A stretch of 5,280 nucleotides of DNA from Luminiphilus sp. (GTDB taxonomy: Bacteria; Pseudomonadota; Gammaproteobacteria; Pseudomonadales; Halieaceae). The notes under the pieces were generated by a model. The model searched no databases. It saw only the letters and a list, made by a program, of their open reading frames with translations, and was not told where the DNA came from. The translations under genes were made by a program, and so were the position numbers. The stretch's first letter is position 1; every line of letters begins with the position of its first letter. Below are positions 1 to 5,076 of this stretch, in pieces. The stretch covers positions 1 through 5,280 of the forward strand of contig JAQXEB010000054.1 in assembly GCA_029251065.1 (NCBI GenBank), read 5' to 3'.

Positions 1-239
1 ATCGACTGGTTTTTGTCGATACGCCGCTTGATACCTGTTTGTCACGCCGTATTACCCGTGACGCACACGAGAGAGACCGTAGTGAGGCCTCCGTGCGCGA
101 CTTCTGGGAAACTCGCGCGGCGCCAATGTTTGAGCATTACGTTCGGCCATGGCAAGGACAGGCTGATCTGACGCTTTGTGGCGACGGCGATTTCACAACC
201 GAGTTGTCGCGCGCCCGGACTTGGTTGCATACCCTTTGA
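1..239 (+). CDS. udk: Uridine kinase-like P-loop kinase, C-terminal part (5' end outside window)
   Basis: This is the last 78 codons of a gene that enters from the left edge; the reading frame starts at base 3 and ends at TGA 237-239. The translation opens with RLVFVDTPLDTCLSRR and continues TRDAHERDRS. This matches the end of uridine kinases, where a strand ending in D-x-P-L-D is followed by an Arg-rich lid (R-R-x-x-R-D-x-x-E-R-x-R) and then a P-M-F segment, seen here as AAPMFEHYVRP. Uridine kinase phosphorylates uridine and cytidine with a nucleoside triphosphate in cytoplasmic pyrimidine salvage. The P-loop and nucleoside-binding residues lie outside the window, so substrate specificity cannot be judged and a related nucleoside or phosphoribulokinase-type kinase remains possible. 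The TTG at base 39 is only an internal codon, because the frame is open upstream of it and family similarity begins before it. The gene ends 4 bp from the convergent HNH gene. Confidence 0.75.
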   Translation, partial: RLVFVDTPLDTCLSRRITRDAHERDRSEASVRDFWETRAAPMFEHYVRPWQGQADLTLCGDGDFTTELSRARTWLHTL

Positions 240-243
240 GCGG

Positions 244-537
244 TTAGGCCGTCTCGCGCTGTTTAGCGACCCAGGTAAAATGTCCACGCAGTAACTCGTC
301 GTCGAGTAAGTATTCGAGCGAGTGCAGTCGAGTGCCCAGCGTTAGTTCATCGTAGAGCGCATGGATTCCGCGGTGGCACTTTTGACAGACGTGAACCCCA
401 ATATTGAGTTCTTCTTTACTAAAGCGCCTGCGGAAGCCCTTACGTCGATGAAGTTTACGCGGTATCAGATGGTGAAATGTCAGAGGCACGTACCGCTTAC
501 AACATGCGCACGGCTGCGCCTCCTTCAATTTCCGCAC
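244..537 (-). CDS. Small HNH endonuclease-like zinc protein (97 aa)
   Basis: This is a small protein with the zinc-ribbon pattern of HNH nucleases: C10-x-x-C13 (CACC), the histidine pair H22-H23 in FHHLIPR, and C51-x-x-C54-H55 followed by I58-H59. The two CxxC pairs would bind a structural zinc. H23 or its neighbour is the likely general base, and H55/H59 are candidate metal ligands. Residues 27-43 are very basic (RKLHRRKGFRRRFSKEE), which fits nucleic acid binding. Proteins of this size and pattern are commonly annotated as HNH endonucleases in proteobacteria, but their biological role is not established. The start chosen is GTG 535-537, only 9 bp after the peroxidase stop and in the same frame as the peroxidase. 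No Shine-Dalgarno sequence precedes it, so translation may depend on reinitiation after the upstream gene. TTG 526-528 is an alternative start that keeps all zinc cysteines. Confidence 0.7.
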   Translation of the reverse strand: MRKLKEAQPCACCKRYVPLTFHHLIPRKLHRRKGFRRRFSKEELNIGVHVCQKCHRGIHALYDELTLGTRLHSLEYLLDDELLRGHFTWVAKQRETA

Positions 538-546
538 AAGGCGTGA

Positions 547-1089
547 TTATTCGCTGTCTGATGTCACTTCAGCAATGAGATCACGAAGCTCGGCGCTGTC
601 TGGTCCGACGCTTGATTTAAAGTGCGCGAGGACTTCGCCGTCACCGGATACAACGTATTTGTTGAAGTTCCAGCTGGGGTAGCCCTTAGCTTCGCCAAGT
701 CCCTTAAAGACAGGATTGGCTTTACGACCGCGAACCGAGCTGGTTGCCATGACAGGAAAGGAGACGTCGTACTTTTCAAAGCACACTGTTGCCGCGTCCT
801 GTTCGTCATTTTCTTCCTGAAAGAAATCATCGGAAGAGAAACCAACAACAACAAGCCCTTGGTCTTTGTACTCCTTGTGCAGTTCTTCAAGGCCTGTGAA
901 CTGAGGTGTGTAACCACAGTTACTCGCCGTATTGACGATCAGCATGGGCTTGCCCGCGTAGCTCTCACAAAAGTTGATTGTTTCCTTGGAACTGAGCTTG
1001 CGCATTTCAGTGTTGAGGAAGTCTGGACACGCAAGCGCACCCGATGACAGTGATAGACCCGTAATGAGGGCCGATACGGCATATTTCAT
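547..1089 (-). CDS. Exported glutathione peroxidase-family thiol peroxidase
   Basis: This 180-residue protein belongs to the glutathione peroxidase family, which reduces hydrogen peroxide and organic hydroperoxides. The peroxidatic cysteine is C58 in NTASNCGYTPQF, encoded by TGT, so it is not a selenocysteine. The partner residues are Q91 and W140-N141 in PSWNFNKY. C103 aligns by position with the resolving cysteine of yeast Gpx3-type enzymes, just before the Y-x-V-x-F-P segment (YDVSFPVM). This suggests a two-cysteine enzyme reduced by a thioredoxin-like protein rather than by glutathione. Residues 1-20 (MKYAVSALITGLSLSSGALA) read as a signal peptide with an A-L-A cleavage motif, so the mature protein would start at C21 and act in the periplasm. 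The residues before C21 fit a lipobox poorly. The loop GFSSDDFFQEE departs from the usual GFPxNxFGxQEP. The start is ATG 1087-1089 with a weak GGGAA element upstream. The HNH gene follows at 9 bp. Confidence 0.9.
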   Translation of the reverse strand: MKYAVSALITGLSLSSGALACPDFLNTEMRKLSSKETINFCESYAGKPMLIVNTASNCGYTPQFTGLEELHKEYKDQGLVVVGFSSDDFFQEENDEQDAATVCFEKYDVSFPVMATSSVRGRKANPVFKGLGEAKGYPSWNFNKYVVSGDGEVLAHFKSSVGPDSAELRDLIAEVTSDSE

Positions 1090-1116
1090 AGTGCATTCCC
1101 GGTGGTTAGTGTATGG

Positions 1117-1122
1117 AGTATA
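1117..1122 (-). promoter_or_regulatory. Candidate -10 element for the peroxidase gene
   Basis: On the minus strand this reads TATACT, one base from the sigma-70 -10 consensus. It would place a transcript start near base 1110 and a leader of about 20 bases before the peroxidase ATG. No good -35 hexamer sits 16-18 bases further upstream; the bases there read roughly AATCCA. The 112 bp gap between the hydrolase stop and the peroxidase start contains no gene and no clear terminator. The peroxidase may therefore have its own promoter, be read through from the hydrolase, or both. Confidence 0.3.
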
Positions 1123-1201
1123 GGGAAGTTTGATGCTTTTGGATTAGTCGCTCGCTACTGCGTCGAGTCCGTGTCCAGTAAACGTCGGTTCATGCCACGG
1201 G

Positions 1202-2125
1202 TTAATTGATGCGTCGAAGCAAATGTTCCACTTGATTCATTGTCCAGTCTGGGTGGCAGTGAAACGACGAGGCATGGGTGCCCCAGCGCCCCTTATCCGC
1301 GAGGCAATTGTGATTGGGAGCCGTCTTTGGTACGAATTCGATGGACGTCCAATCAGATGTGTCAGCGAGCTGCTGGCTCCACTGGGCGCGCGTGATCGGG
1401 TCTTCTCTGTTTTGGACGATGGATATGGGGAGGCGTAACCCTCTTGCCACATTGAGGGCGTCGGCTTTGCCGTAAGGTAGACTCCAAAATAATGGCGCTA
1501 AGTATGCCATGGGTCTAAACAAGGCGGGTGGGAGTCCATAACCAACCCAGCCGCCGCGTTCTAACGCATCACGGGTATTCAGCATGGGATCGAACAATAA
1601 TAATCCATCTGCCAGCATTCCATTGGCTAGGGCATAGATGGAGGTCGCGCCCCCCATAGACAATCCACAGATAATGGTGGGTACTTTATTCTCAGTCCGT
1701 TGCGCCAACCACTCACGCGCCGACACGAGATCACGATACTCGGTCGCACCCATTCTGAGGTAGCCGTCCGTGTAGTCGGAATTTCCGTGATTGCGCTGAT
1801 CAAAAGTAAGGACCGAAATACCGGCCCGCTGCAACTGCGCGTAGAAGCCGAGTGTATTAAAGAAGGGTGATACGCGACTTGACCCGGCGCCGTGCACAAA
1901 CAGTAGCGTTGCTCGCGGATTCTCGGCCTCGAGCCACCAACCATTGAGGGTTAAGCCGTCGCGGGTAAAGCTCACTTCCTCGTAAGAGATGGCGTCAATC
2001 GGCCCGCTAGTCACCGGGTCAGAGGCAGATTTCAGACCAAGCCAAGGCATAACGACACCAAAAAGCCCAACCAAGCTGATCAGAATAATGAGACTCACTA
2101 TGAATCCGCTGAATTTGACTGCCAT
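1202..2125 (-). CDS. Membrane-anchored alpha/beta hydrolase (307 aa)
   Basis: This is an alpha/beta-hydrolase-fold serine hydrolase with one N-terminal membrane segment, about residues 7-27 (IVSLIILISLVGLFGVVMPW), and no clear signal peptidase site. The catalytic domain probably sits on the periplasmic side as a signal-anchored protein. Visible motifs are the oxyanion-hole HGAG (78-81), the strand and turn FDQRNHGNS (108-116), the nucleophile elbow GLSMGG with S156, the acid D242 in NREDP, and the histidine H284 in THASSFHCHPDW, a pattern typical of family members with H-x-x-x-[FY]-x-x-x-P. The substrate, an ester, amide or lipid, cannot be told from sequence. The start is ATG 2123-2125: it precedes the membrane segment, lies 16 bp after the HAD stop and has an AAGGA upstream. 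The same frame stays open to base 2308, but that part overlaps the HAD gene and is rejected. Tight spacing suggests co-transcription with the HAD phosphatase. Confidence 0.88.
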   Translation of the reverse strand: MAVKFSGFIVSLIILISLVGLFGVVMPWLGLKSASDPVTSGPIDAISYEEVSFTRDGLTLNGWWLEAENPRATLLFVHGAGSSRVSPFFNTLGFYAQLQRAGISVLTFDQRNHGNSDYTDGYLRMGATEYRDLVSAREWLAQRTENKVPTIICGLSMGGATSIYALANGMLADGLLLFDPMLNTRDALERGGWVGYGLPPALFRPMAYLAPLFWSLPYGKADALNVARGLRLPISIVQNREDPITRAQWSQQLADTSDWTSIEFVPKTAPNHNCLADKGRWGTHASSFHCHPDWTMNQVEHLLRRIN

Positions 2126-2137
2126 TATGGCGGCGTT

Positions 2138-2142
2138 TCCTT
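2138..2142 (-). promoter_or_regulatory. Ribosome binding site deciding the hydrolase start
   Basis: The minus strand reads TAAAGGAAA, so the AAGGA element overlaps the HAD stop codon (TAA at 2142-2144). It lies 12 bases before the ATG at 2123-2125, slightly longer than the ideal distance. The arrangement supports that ATG over the longer frame reaching 2308 and suggests translational coupling to the HAD gene. Confidence 0.55.
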
Positions 2143-2963
2143 TATAGGTTGAAGCGATCTCGCAAAAATAACGCGACGCCATCCTCATCATGATGTCCGA
2201 TGACTTCAGTCGCAATGTCTTTGAGTTCTTGATCCGCATTGTCCATGGCGTAGGACTCGGTAGCGAATTCAAAGAGGCTGATGTCGTTGTCACCGTCACC
2301 AAAGGCAATCACTTCTTCATAACCTTGGCGCTCCGCTACATGCCTTACGCCATTAGCTTTAGAGCCTTCGCTGTGATGCACATCGAGCCAGGCGAGACCC
2401 TGTGCCTTTATGGCGACACCTGAATACGCCACCAGGTGGGGCTGATGCGCCACAAACTCGATGACCGGTTGGATTTGCTCGAGCGGGCCCATTGCCGATA
2501 TGTTGATCACGTGTGCATCGTCAGGCATGGCACTCAAGGGTTGTAGTGGCAGCCGACGTTCGCTTTCAAATAAATTCGCAAGTTTCTTCTCGAAATCATC
2601 TTTTAGCGCCGCATGATAAACCGCGTGGTGCTCACCAGGCTCCAGTGAAAACACAAAAGGGGTTAAGTCCTGTGCAGTGAATGCGCCCAGAACCTCAAGT
2701 ACCTCGTTCGGCGTGAGCAAGTGATGATGACTGTAACCTTGAGAAGAGGGCTCCCAGATCACCGCCCCATTTTTTAAAACCATCGAACGGTTGAACTCGT
2801 CATCTGTCAGGGGAGACAGCGCCGCTTGAAGCGTCCGACCGGTTGCGATCGTATAGGCGATATTGTTTTTACGCAGAAGTGCCAACGTTTCACTTGTAAA
2901 GGGCGATATTCTGGACTGAGCATCCAAAAGCGTTCCATCCATATCAAAGACTACAAGTGTCAT
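2142..2963 (-). CDS. Cof-type HAD-superfamily (class IIB) phosphatase
   Basis: This 273-residue protein is a haloacid dehalogenase-superfamily hydrolase that most probably removes phosphate from a small metabolite such as a sugar phosphate, in the cytoplasm. All four HAD motifs are visible: motif I VFDMDGTL with nucleophile D7 and acid/base D9; motif II T41 in IATGRT; motif III K202 in EGSKANGV; and motif IV GDGDND (222-227), whose aspartates bind Mg2+. The roughly 120-residue insert between motifs II and III, starting with KNGAVIWE, is the C2B cap that marks the Cof/IIB group. Length is normal for the family (about 260-290). The cap sets specificity and cannot be read by eye, so the substrate is unknown. 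The start is ATG 2961-2963. No good ribosome binding site precedes it; instead a GGTTAACC palindrome abuts the start codon. It is the first gene of the minus-strand run and is divergent from the flavoprotein gene. Confidence 0.92.
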   Translation of the reverse strand: MTLVVFDMDGTLLDAQSRISPFTSETLALLRKNNIAYTIATGRTLQAALSPLTDDEFNRSMVLKNGAVIWEPSSQGYSHHHLLTPNEVLEVLGAFTAQDLTPFVFSLEPGEHHAVYHAALKDDFEKKLANLFESERRLPLQPLSAMPDDAHVINISAMGPLEQIQPVIEFVAHQPHLVAYSGVAIKAQGLAWLDVHHSEGSKANGVRHVAERQGYEEVIAFGDGDNDISLFEFATESYAMDNADQELKDIATEVIGHHDEDGVALFLRDRFNL

Positions 2964-2971
2964 GGTTAACC
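2964..2971. repeat. Perfect 8-bp palindrome GGTTAACC beside the HAD start codon
   Basis: GGTTAACC directly abuts the HAD ATG on the minus strand, in the place where a ribosome binding site would be expected. Its core GTTAAC recurs at 3012-3017, and a related inverted repeat CGGTT-TT-AACCG lies at 3101-3112. All three are in the divergent intergenic region. They may be operator half-sites, but short AT-cored palindromes also arise by chance. Confidence 0.25.
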
Positions 2972-3057
2972 GACTGCTTATGAGGGGCGCCTAGGGTAGC
3001 GCAACCGCGATGTTAACTTCTACACGCTGGGGCTTCTCCTAGATGTCCTGTCCAAGT

Positions 3058-3063
3058 TATAAC
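3058..3063 (+). promoter_or_regulatory. Candidate -10 element for the flavoprotein gene
   Basis: TATAAC matches five of six bases of the sigma-70 -10 consensus. The best -35 candidate is TTCTCC at 3034-3039 with an 18-base spacer, and it is poor. A transcript starting near 3070 would give the flavoprotein gene a leader of about 95 bases. It would also exclude the upstream ATG at 3043 from the message, consistent with the chosen start at 3166. The rest of the 2964-3165 gap holds no convincing gene. Confidence 0.25.
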
Positions 3064-3129
3064 ACCCGTAAAGCGAAAAGATGTGCTGAAGAGGCGACAG
3101 CGGTTTTAACCGAGGCGAAATTTAAGGAG

Positions 3130-3159
3130 CGGACTTTGGCGGTTCGGGCTTTAGCGGAG
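3130..3159 (+). repeat. Imperfect 15-bp tandem direct repeat in the flavoprotein leader
   Basis: Two adjacent 15-base units, CGGACTTTGGCGGTT and CGGGCTTTAGCGGAG, match at 11 of 15 positions and share the core CTTT[GA]GCGG. The second copy overlaps the ribosome binding site of the flavoprotein gene. It could be a regulatory site or a chance duplication. Confidence 0.35.
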
Positions 3160-3160
3160 G
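3156..3160 (+). promoter_or_regulatory. Strong ribosome binding site deciding the flavoprotein start
   Basis: GGAGG lies 5 bases before ATG 3166-3168, within the purine run CGGAGGGGAAG. The upstream in-frame ATG at 3043 is preceded by a pyrimidine-rich stretch (CTTCTCCT) with no ribosome binding site. This settles the start at 3166, which also places the twin-arginine motif near the N-terminus as expected. Confidence 0.75.
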
Positions 3161-3165
3161 GGAAG

Positions 3166-4422
3166 ATGAAAGATTCAAAACAGATACAGCGGCGTCAATT
3201 TAACCGGTGGCTCGTCTCGGCATCGCTCATACCGATGGCCGGTAAGGCGTTGGTACTTGAGGCAAGTCGTCCTAAACCTCGCATTGCCGTCGTCGGTGCC
3301 GGTATTGTCGGTAGCGCCATCACTTACCATCTGGCGAAACGGGGTCTTGATGTCACTCTGCTGGATAGAAACGCCGTCGCGAGTGCGTCAAGCCATGGCA
3401 CTTTCGCTTGGATTAATGCGTCTTGGGCGAAGCAACCGGAGTCTTATCACGCGCTCAATCAAATGGGCGTGGACGCTTGGCATCGACTGCAACGAGCGCT
3501 TAATTTGCCGGTTAAATGGGGTGGCTCACTGGAGTGGTTCGCGGCACCTGAGCGCCAAGATCGATTGGCTCGCGATGTTCAGGAGCAACAAGCATGGGGC
3601 GAGCCCGCGAGAATGTTGACCGAATTAGAGGCGTTGGCGCTTGAGCCTAGGGTAGCCTTTGGGGGCGCAGGACGTGTGGCATTATCGCCGCGAGACGGGG
3701 CGCTTGACCCCGTTTTAGTCTCACAACTGCTCGTCAATGCGGCAAAAAACTATGGCGCTCGTGTGATCGAGCACTGCGAGCTGCTGCGGGTTGATGAGAC
3801 GACCGAAGATCAACGACAAAAAATCTTGGGCACGTCGTGCGGCGACATGGCTTTCGACCGGTTTGTTCTCGCGACAGGGGCGGACCCGAGCGCGATACAC
3901 TCGTTTGCCGGATTTGACTTGCCGCAGCGCTCGACCCCGGGCGTCATCGTCGTCACGCACCCTATACCCCCAGTGCTGAGCCACATAGTAGTCGCACCGG
4001 GTATTCACATTCACCAGCGACTGGACGGTCGTTTAGTCCTTGGCGAGCAAGAGGGCGCACCTGAAAGTGCGGCACACAAACTGAGGTTGACTGCTCGTCC
4101 GACTCGCTTTCCAAGCAAGGCCACCGCAAGCCAGCACGCACAGCGAATGATTACGCTGGCGAGACAGTACGTAACCGGCCTTCCTGAGGTTAAGGTCGAG
4201 GAGGTGATCATTGGCTGGCGGCCGTTGCCTCTCGACGGGCACCCCGTTATTGGTCCCAGTCCGGCAGACCCGAACGCATATGTTGCCGTGATGCACAGCG
4301 GTGTTTCGCTGGCTGCCATTGTGGGCGAATTGGTCGCCGAGGAACTGTTAACAGGTGTACGAGCGCCCGCGCTGGCGCCGTTTCGCGCAGACCGCACCTT
4401 TGAACCGGTGAGGCGTTATTGA
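3166..4422 (+). CDS. Tat-exported FAD-dependent oxidoreductase, DAO (D-amino acid oxidase) family
   Basis: This 418-residue flavoprotein belongs to the family of D-amino acid dehydrogenases, glycine/sarcosine oxidases and related amine oxidoreductases. The FAD-binding Rossmann motif is RIAVVGAGIVGSAITYHLAKRG (residues 39-60), with the ribose-binding acidic position at D67 in LLDR. The C-terminal signature GWRPLPLDGHPVIGP (350-364) followed by YVAVMHSGVSLA closes the FAD site as in DAO proteins. Residues 8-16 (QRRQFNRWL) plus a hydrophobic stretch to about L31 form a twin-arginine (Tat) signal, so the enzyme is probably exported folded with its cofactor, or anchored facing the periplasm. The substrate is unknown; a D-amino acid, glycine derivative or secondary amine is plausible from family knowledge. 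The upstream frame back to 3043 is rejected because it lacks a ribosome binding site and would bury the Tat motif about 50 residues in. The gene stands alone: divergent from the HAD gene and convergent with DUF3501. Confidence 0.9.
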   Translation: MKDSKQIQRRQFNRWLVSASLIPMAGKALVLEASRPKPRIAVVGAGIVGSAITYHLAKRGLDVTLLDRNAVASASSHGTFAWINASWAKQPESYHALNQMGVDAWHRLQRALNLPVKWGGSLEWFAAPERQDRLARDVQEQQAWGEPARMLTELEALALEPRVAFGGAGRVALSPRDGALDPVLVSQLLVNAAKNYGARVIEHCELLRVDETTEDQRQKILGTSCGDMAFDRFVLATGADPSAIHSFAGFDLPQRSTPGVIVVTHPIPPVLSHIVVAPGIHIHQRLDGRLVLGEQEGAPESAAHKLRLTARPTRFPSKATASQHAQRMITLARQYVTGLPEVKVEEVIIGWRPLPLDGHPVIGPSPADPNAYVAVMHSGVSLAAIVGELVAEELLTGVRAPALAPFRADRTFEPVRRY

Positions 4423-4433
4423 ACGCGAGTTCC

Positions 4434-4452
4434 GGGGCCGAGTACCGGCCCC
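4434..4452. terminator. GC-rich hairpin between convergent genes, possible bidirectional terminator
   Basis: A perfect 7-bp stem GGGGCCG / CGGCCCC encloses the 5-base loop AGTAC. It sits 11 bases after the flavoprotein stop and 12 bases before the DUF3501 stop, exactly where a shared terminator would be expected. Neither strand has a T-tract after the stem, so it is not a classical intrinsic terminator. It may act as a weak terminator, a barrier protecting 3' ends, or a site where Rho-dependent transcripts are trimmed. Confidence 0.5.
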
Positions 4453-4464
4453 TGACCCCTGGCG

Positions 4465-5061
4465 TTAGTGTGCGACGAGAGACAGATCTTTGGTCAGCGC
4501 GTCCCGCGTGACCTGCGAGACTTCAAAACGTGCAACGGGATACGCGGCGTGTTCAACGCTTGCAAACAGAGGAGCACCATCTTTAAGCGCGGCAATTTGC
4601 CCGCTGTTGAGCTCAAACCGCATAAAGTGAACGGCCGAGGTTTTCTCGTCTGTCTCGCGCTCTAGGTCCTCATCGGCAATGACCTGAACGACGCCGTGAC
4701 CCTCGATTTCGAGGTTAATGCAGTTTTCAATTCCCCGCATTTCTCGCAGTCGCTGGGCGCGCACTTCGGGATCGCCAAACTCGATCATGAAGGTCGCTTT
4801 CCAGTTCGTGCCGTCTGGAATGAGCGGGTTATAAGCCGCAAGCTCTTCTTCAATACCCGCGACATCGAATACCTTTTCAATGCGGAGCATTTCTTGGATC
4901 TGATAACGGATCGTGAGGGTGTCCTCAAAATAAATACGCGCATTCTCACCTAGCGATAATTGACGATCTCGCTTGTGCGCGAGAACCTCCCTGCGAAATG
5001 AGTCACGTTGCTCCGAATATTTTTCCAGCGACCATAGATCGCCGCGTGTCAGGTGTGGCAT
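4465..5061 (-). CDS. DUF3501 family protein
   Basis: This 198-residue protein is recognised as DUF3501 by its conserved blocks: LTRGDLWSLEKY (4-15), the block YFEDTLTIRYQIQEMLR (44-60), NPLIPDGTNWKATFMIE (78-94), and ADEDLERETDEKTSAVHF (129-146). Length is normal for the family. There is no signal peptide or membrane segment, so it should be cytoplasmic. The molecular function is unknown. Members are typically encoded directly after a heterodisulfide-reductase-like Fe-S protein, often with a rubrerythrin. That context holds here for the Fe-S partner, 15 bp upstream and on the same strand, and suggests a shared role in redox or oxidative-stress metabolism. That role is inference from gene order, not from residues. 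The only cysteine is C114, so the protein does not itself look like an Fe-S or heme protein. The start is ATG 5059-5061 with a strong ribosome binding site. The gene ends convergently with the flavoprotein across a GC-rich hairpin. Confidence 0.92.
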   Translation of the reverse strand: MPHLTRGDLWSLEKYSEQRDSFRREVLAHKRDRQLSLGENARIYFEDTLTIRYQIQEMLRIEKVFDVAGIEEELAAYNPLIPDGTNWKATFMIEFGDPEVRAQRLREMRGIENCINLEIEGHGVVQVIADEDLERETDEKTSAVHFMRFELNSGQIAALKDGAPLFASVEHAAYPVARFEVSQVTRDALTKDLSLVAH

Positions 5062-5068
5062 TAATAAT

Positions 5069-5074
5069 CTCCTC
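5069..5074 (-). promoter_or_regulatory. Strong ribosome binding site for DUF3501
   Basis: The minus strand reads GAGGAG 7 bases before ATG 5059-5061, in the 15-bp gap after the Fe-S protein stop. This is a near-ideal site. It fixes the DUF3501 start and indicates an operon with the upstream Fe-S gene. Confidence 0.8.
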
Positions 5075-5076
5075 GT

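Noticed and set aside
914..922. Selenocysteine at the peroxidase active site
   Set aside because: The catalytic codon in ASNCGY reads TGT on the minus strand, so it is an ordinary cysteine and no recoding is needed.
622..1047. Plus-strand open frame of 141 codons opposite the peroxidase
   Set aside because: The minus-strand peroxidase has all family motifs. The plus-strand translation has no recognisable motif and is a shadow frame.
547..1089. Lipoprotein status for the peroxidase (cysteine directly after the signal peptide)
   Set aside because: The residues before C21 are A-L-A rather than a lipobox with Leu at -3. A-L-A fits signal peptidase I better, although lipidation cannot be fully excluded.
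1170..1201. Possible terminator hairpin after the hydrolase gene (CCGTG ... CACGG)
   Set aside because: The stem is only 5 bp around a loop of about 22 bases with no T-tract, within chance expectation.
2126..2308. N-terminal extension of the hydrolase frame to an apparent start at 2308
   Set aside because: It overlaps the well-supported HAD gene by more than 160 bases in another frame. The residues look like noise, and the internal ATG at 2125 has a ribosome binding site and leads straight into the membrane segment.
3043..3165. Upstream ATG start for the flavoprotein (459-residue form)
   Set aside because: There is no ribosome binding site before 3043, while GGAGG precedes ATG 3166 and places the twin-arginine motif at residues 9-10.
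3721..4397. Minus-strand open frames of 87-128 codons opposite the flavoprotein
   Set aside because: They lie fully inside the recognised flavoprotein gene, are rich in Arg/Ser/Cys as is typical of antisense frames, and lack family motifs.
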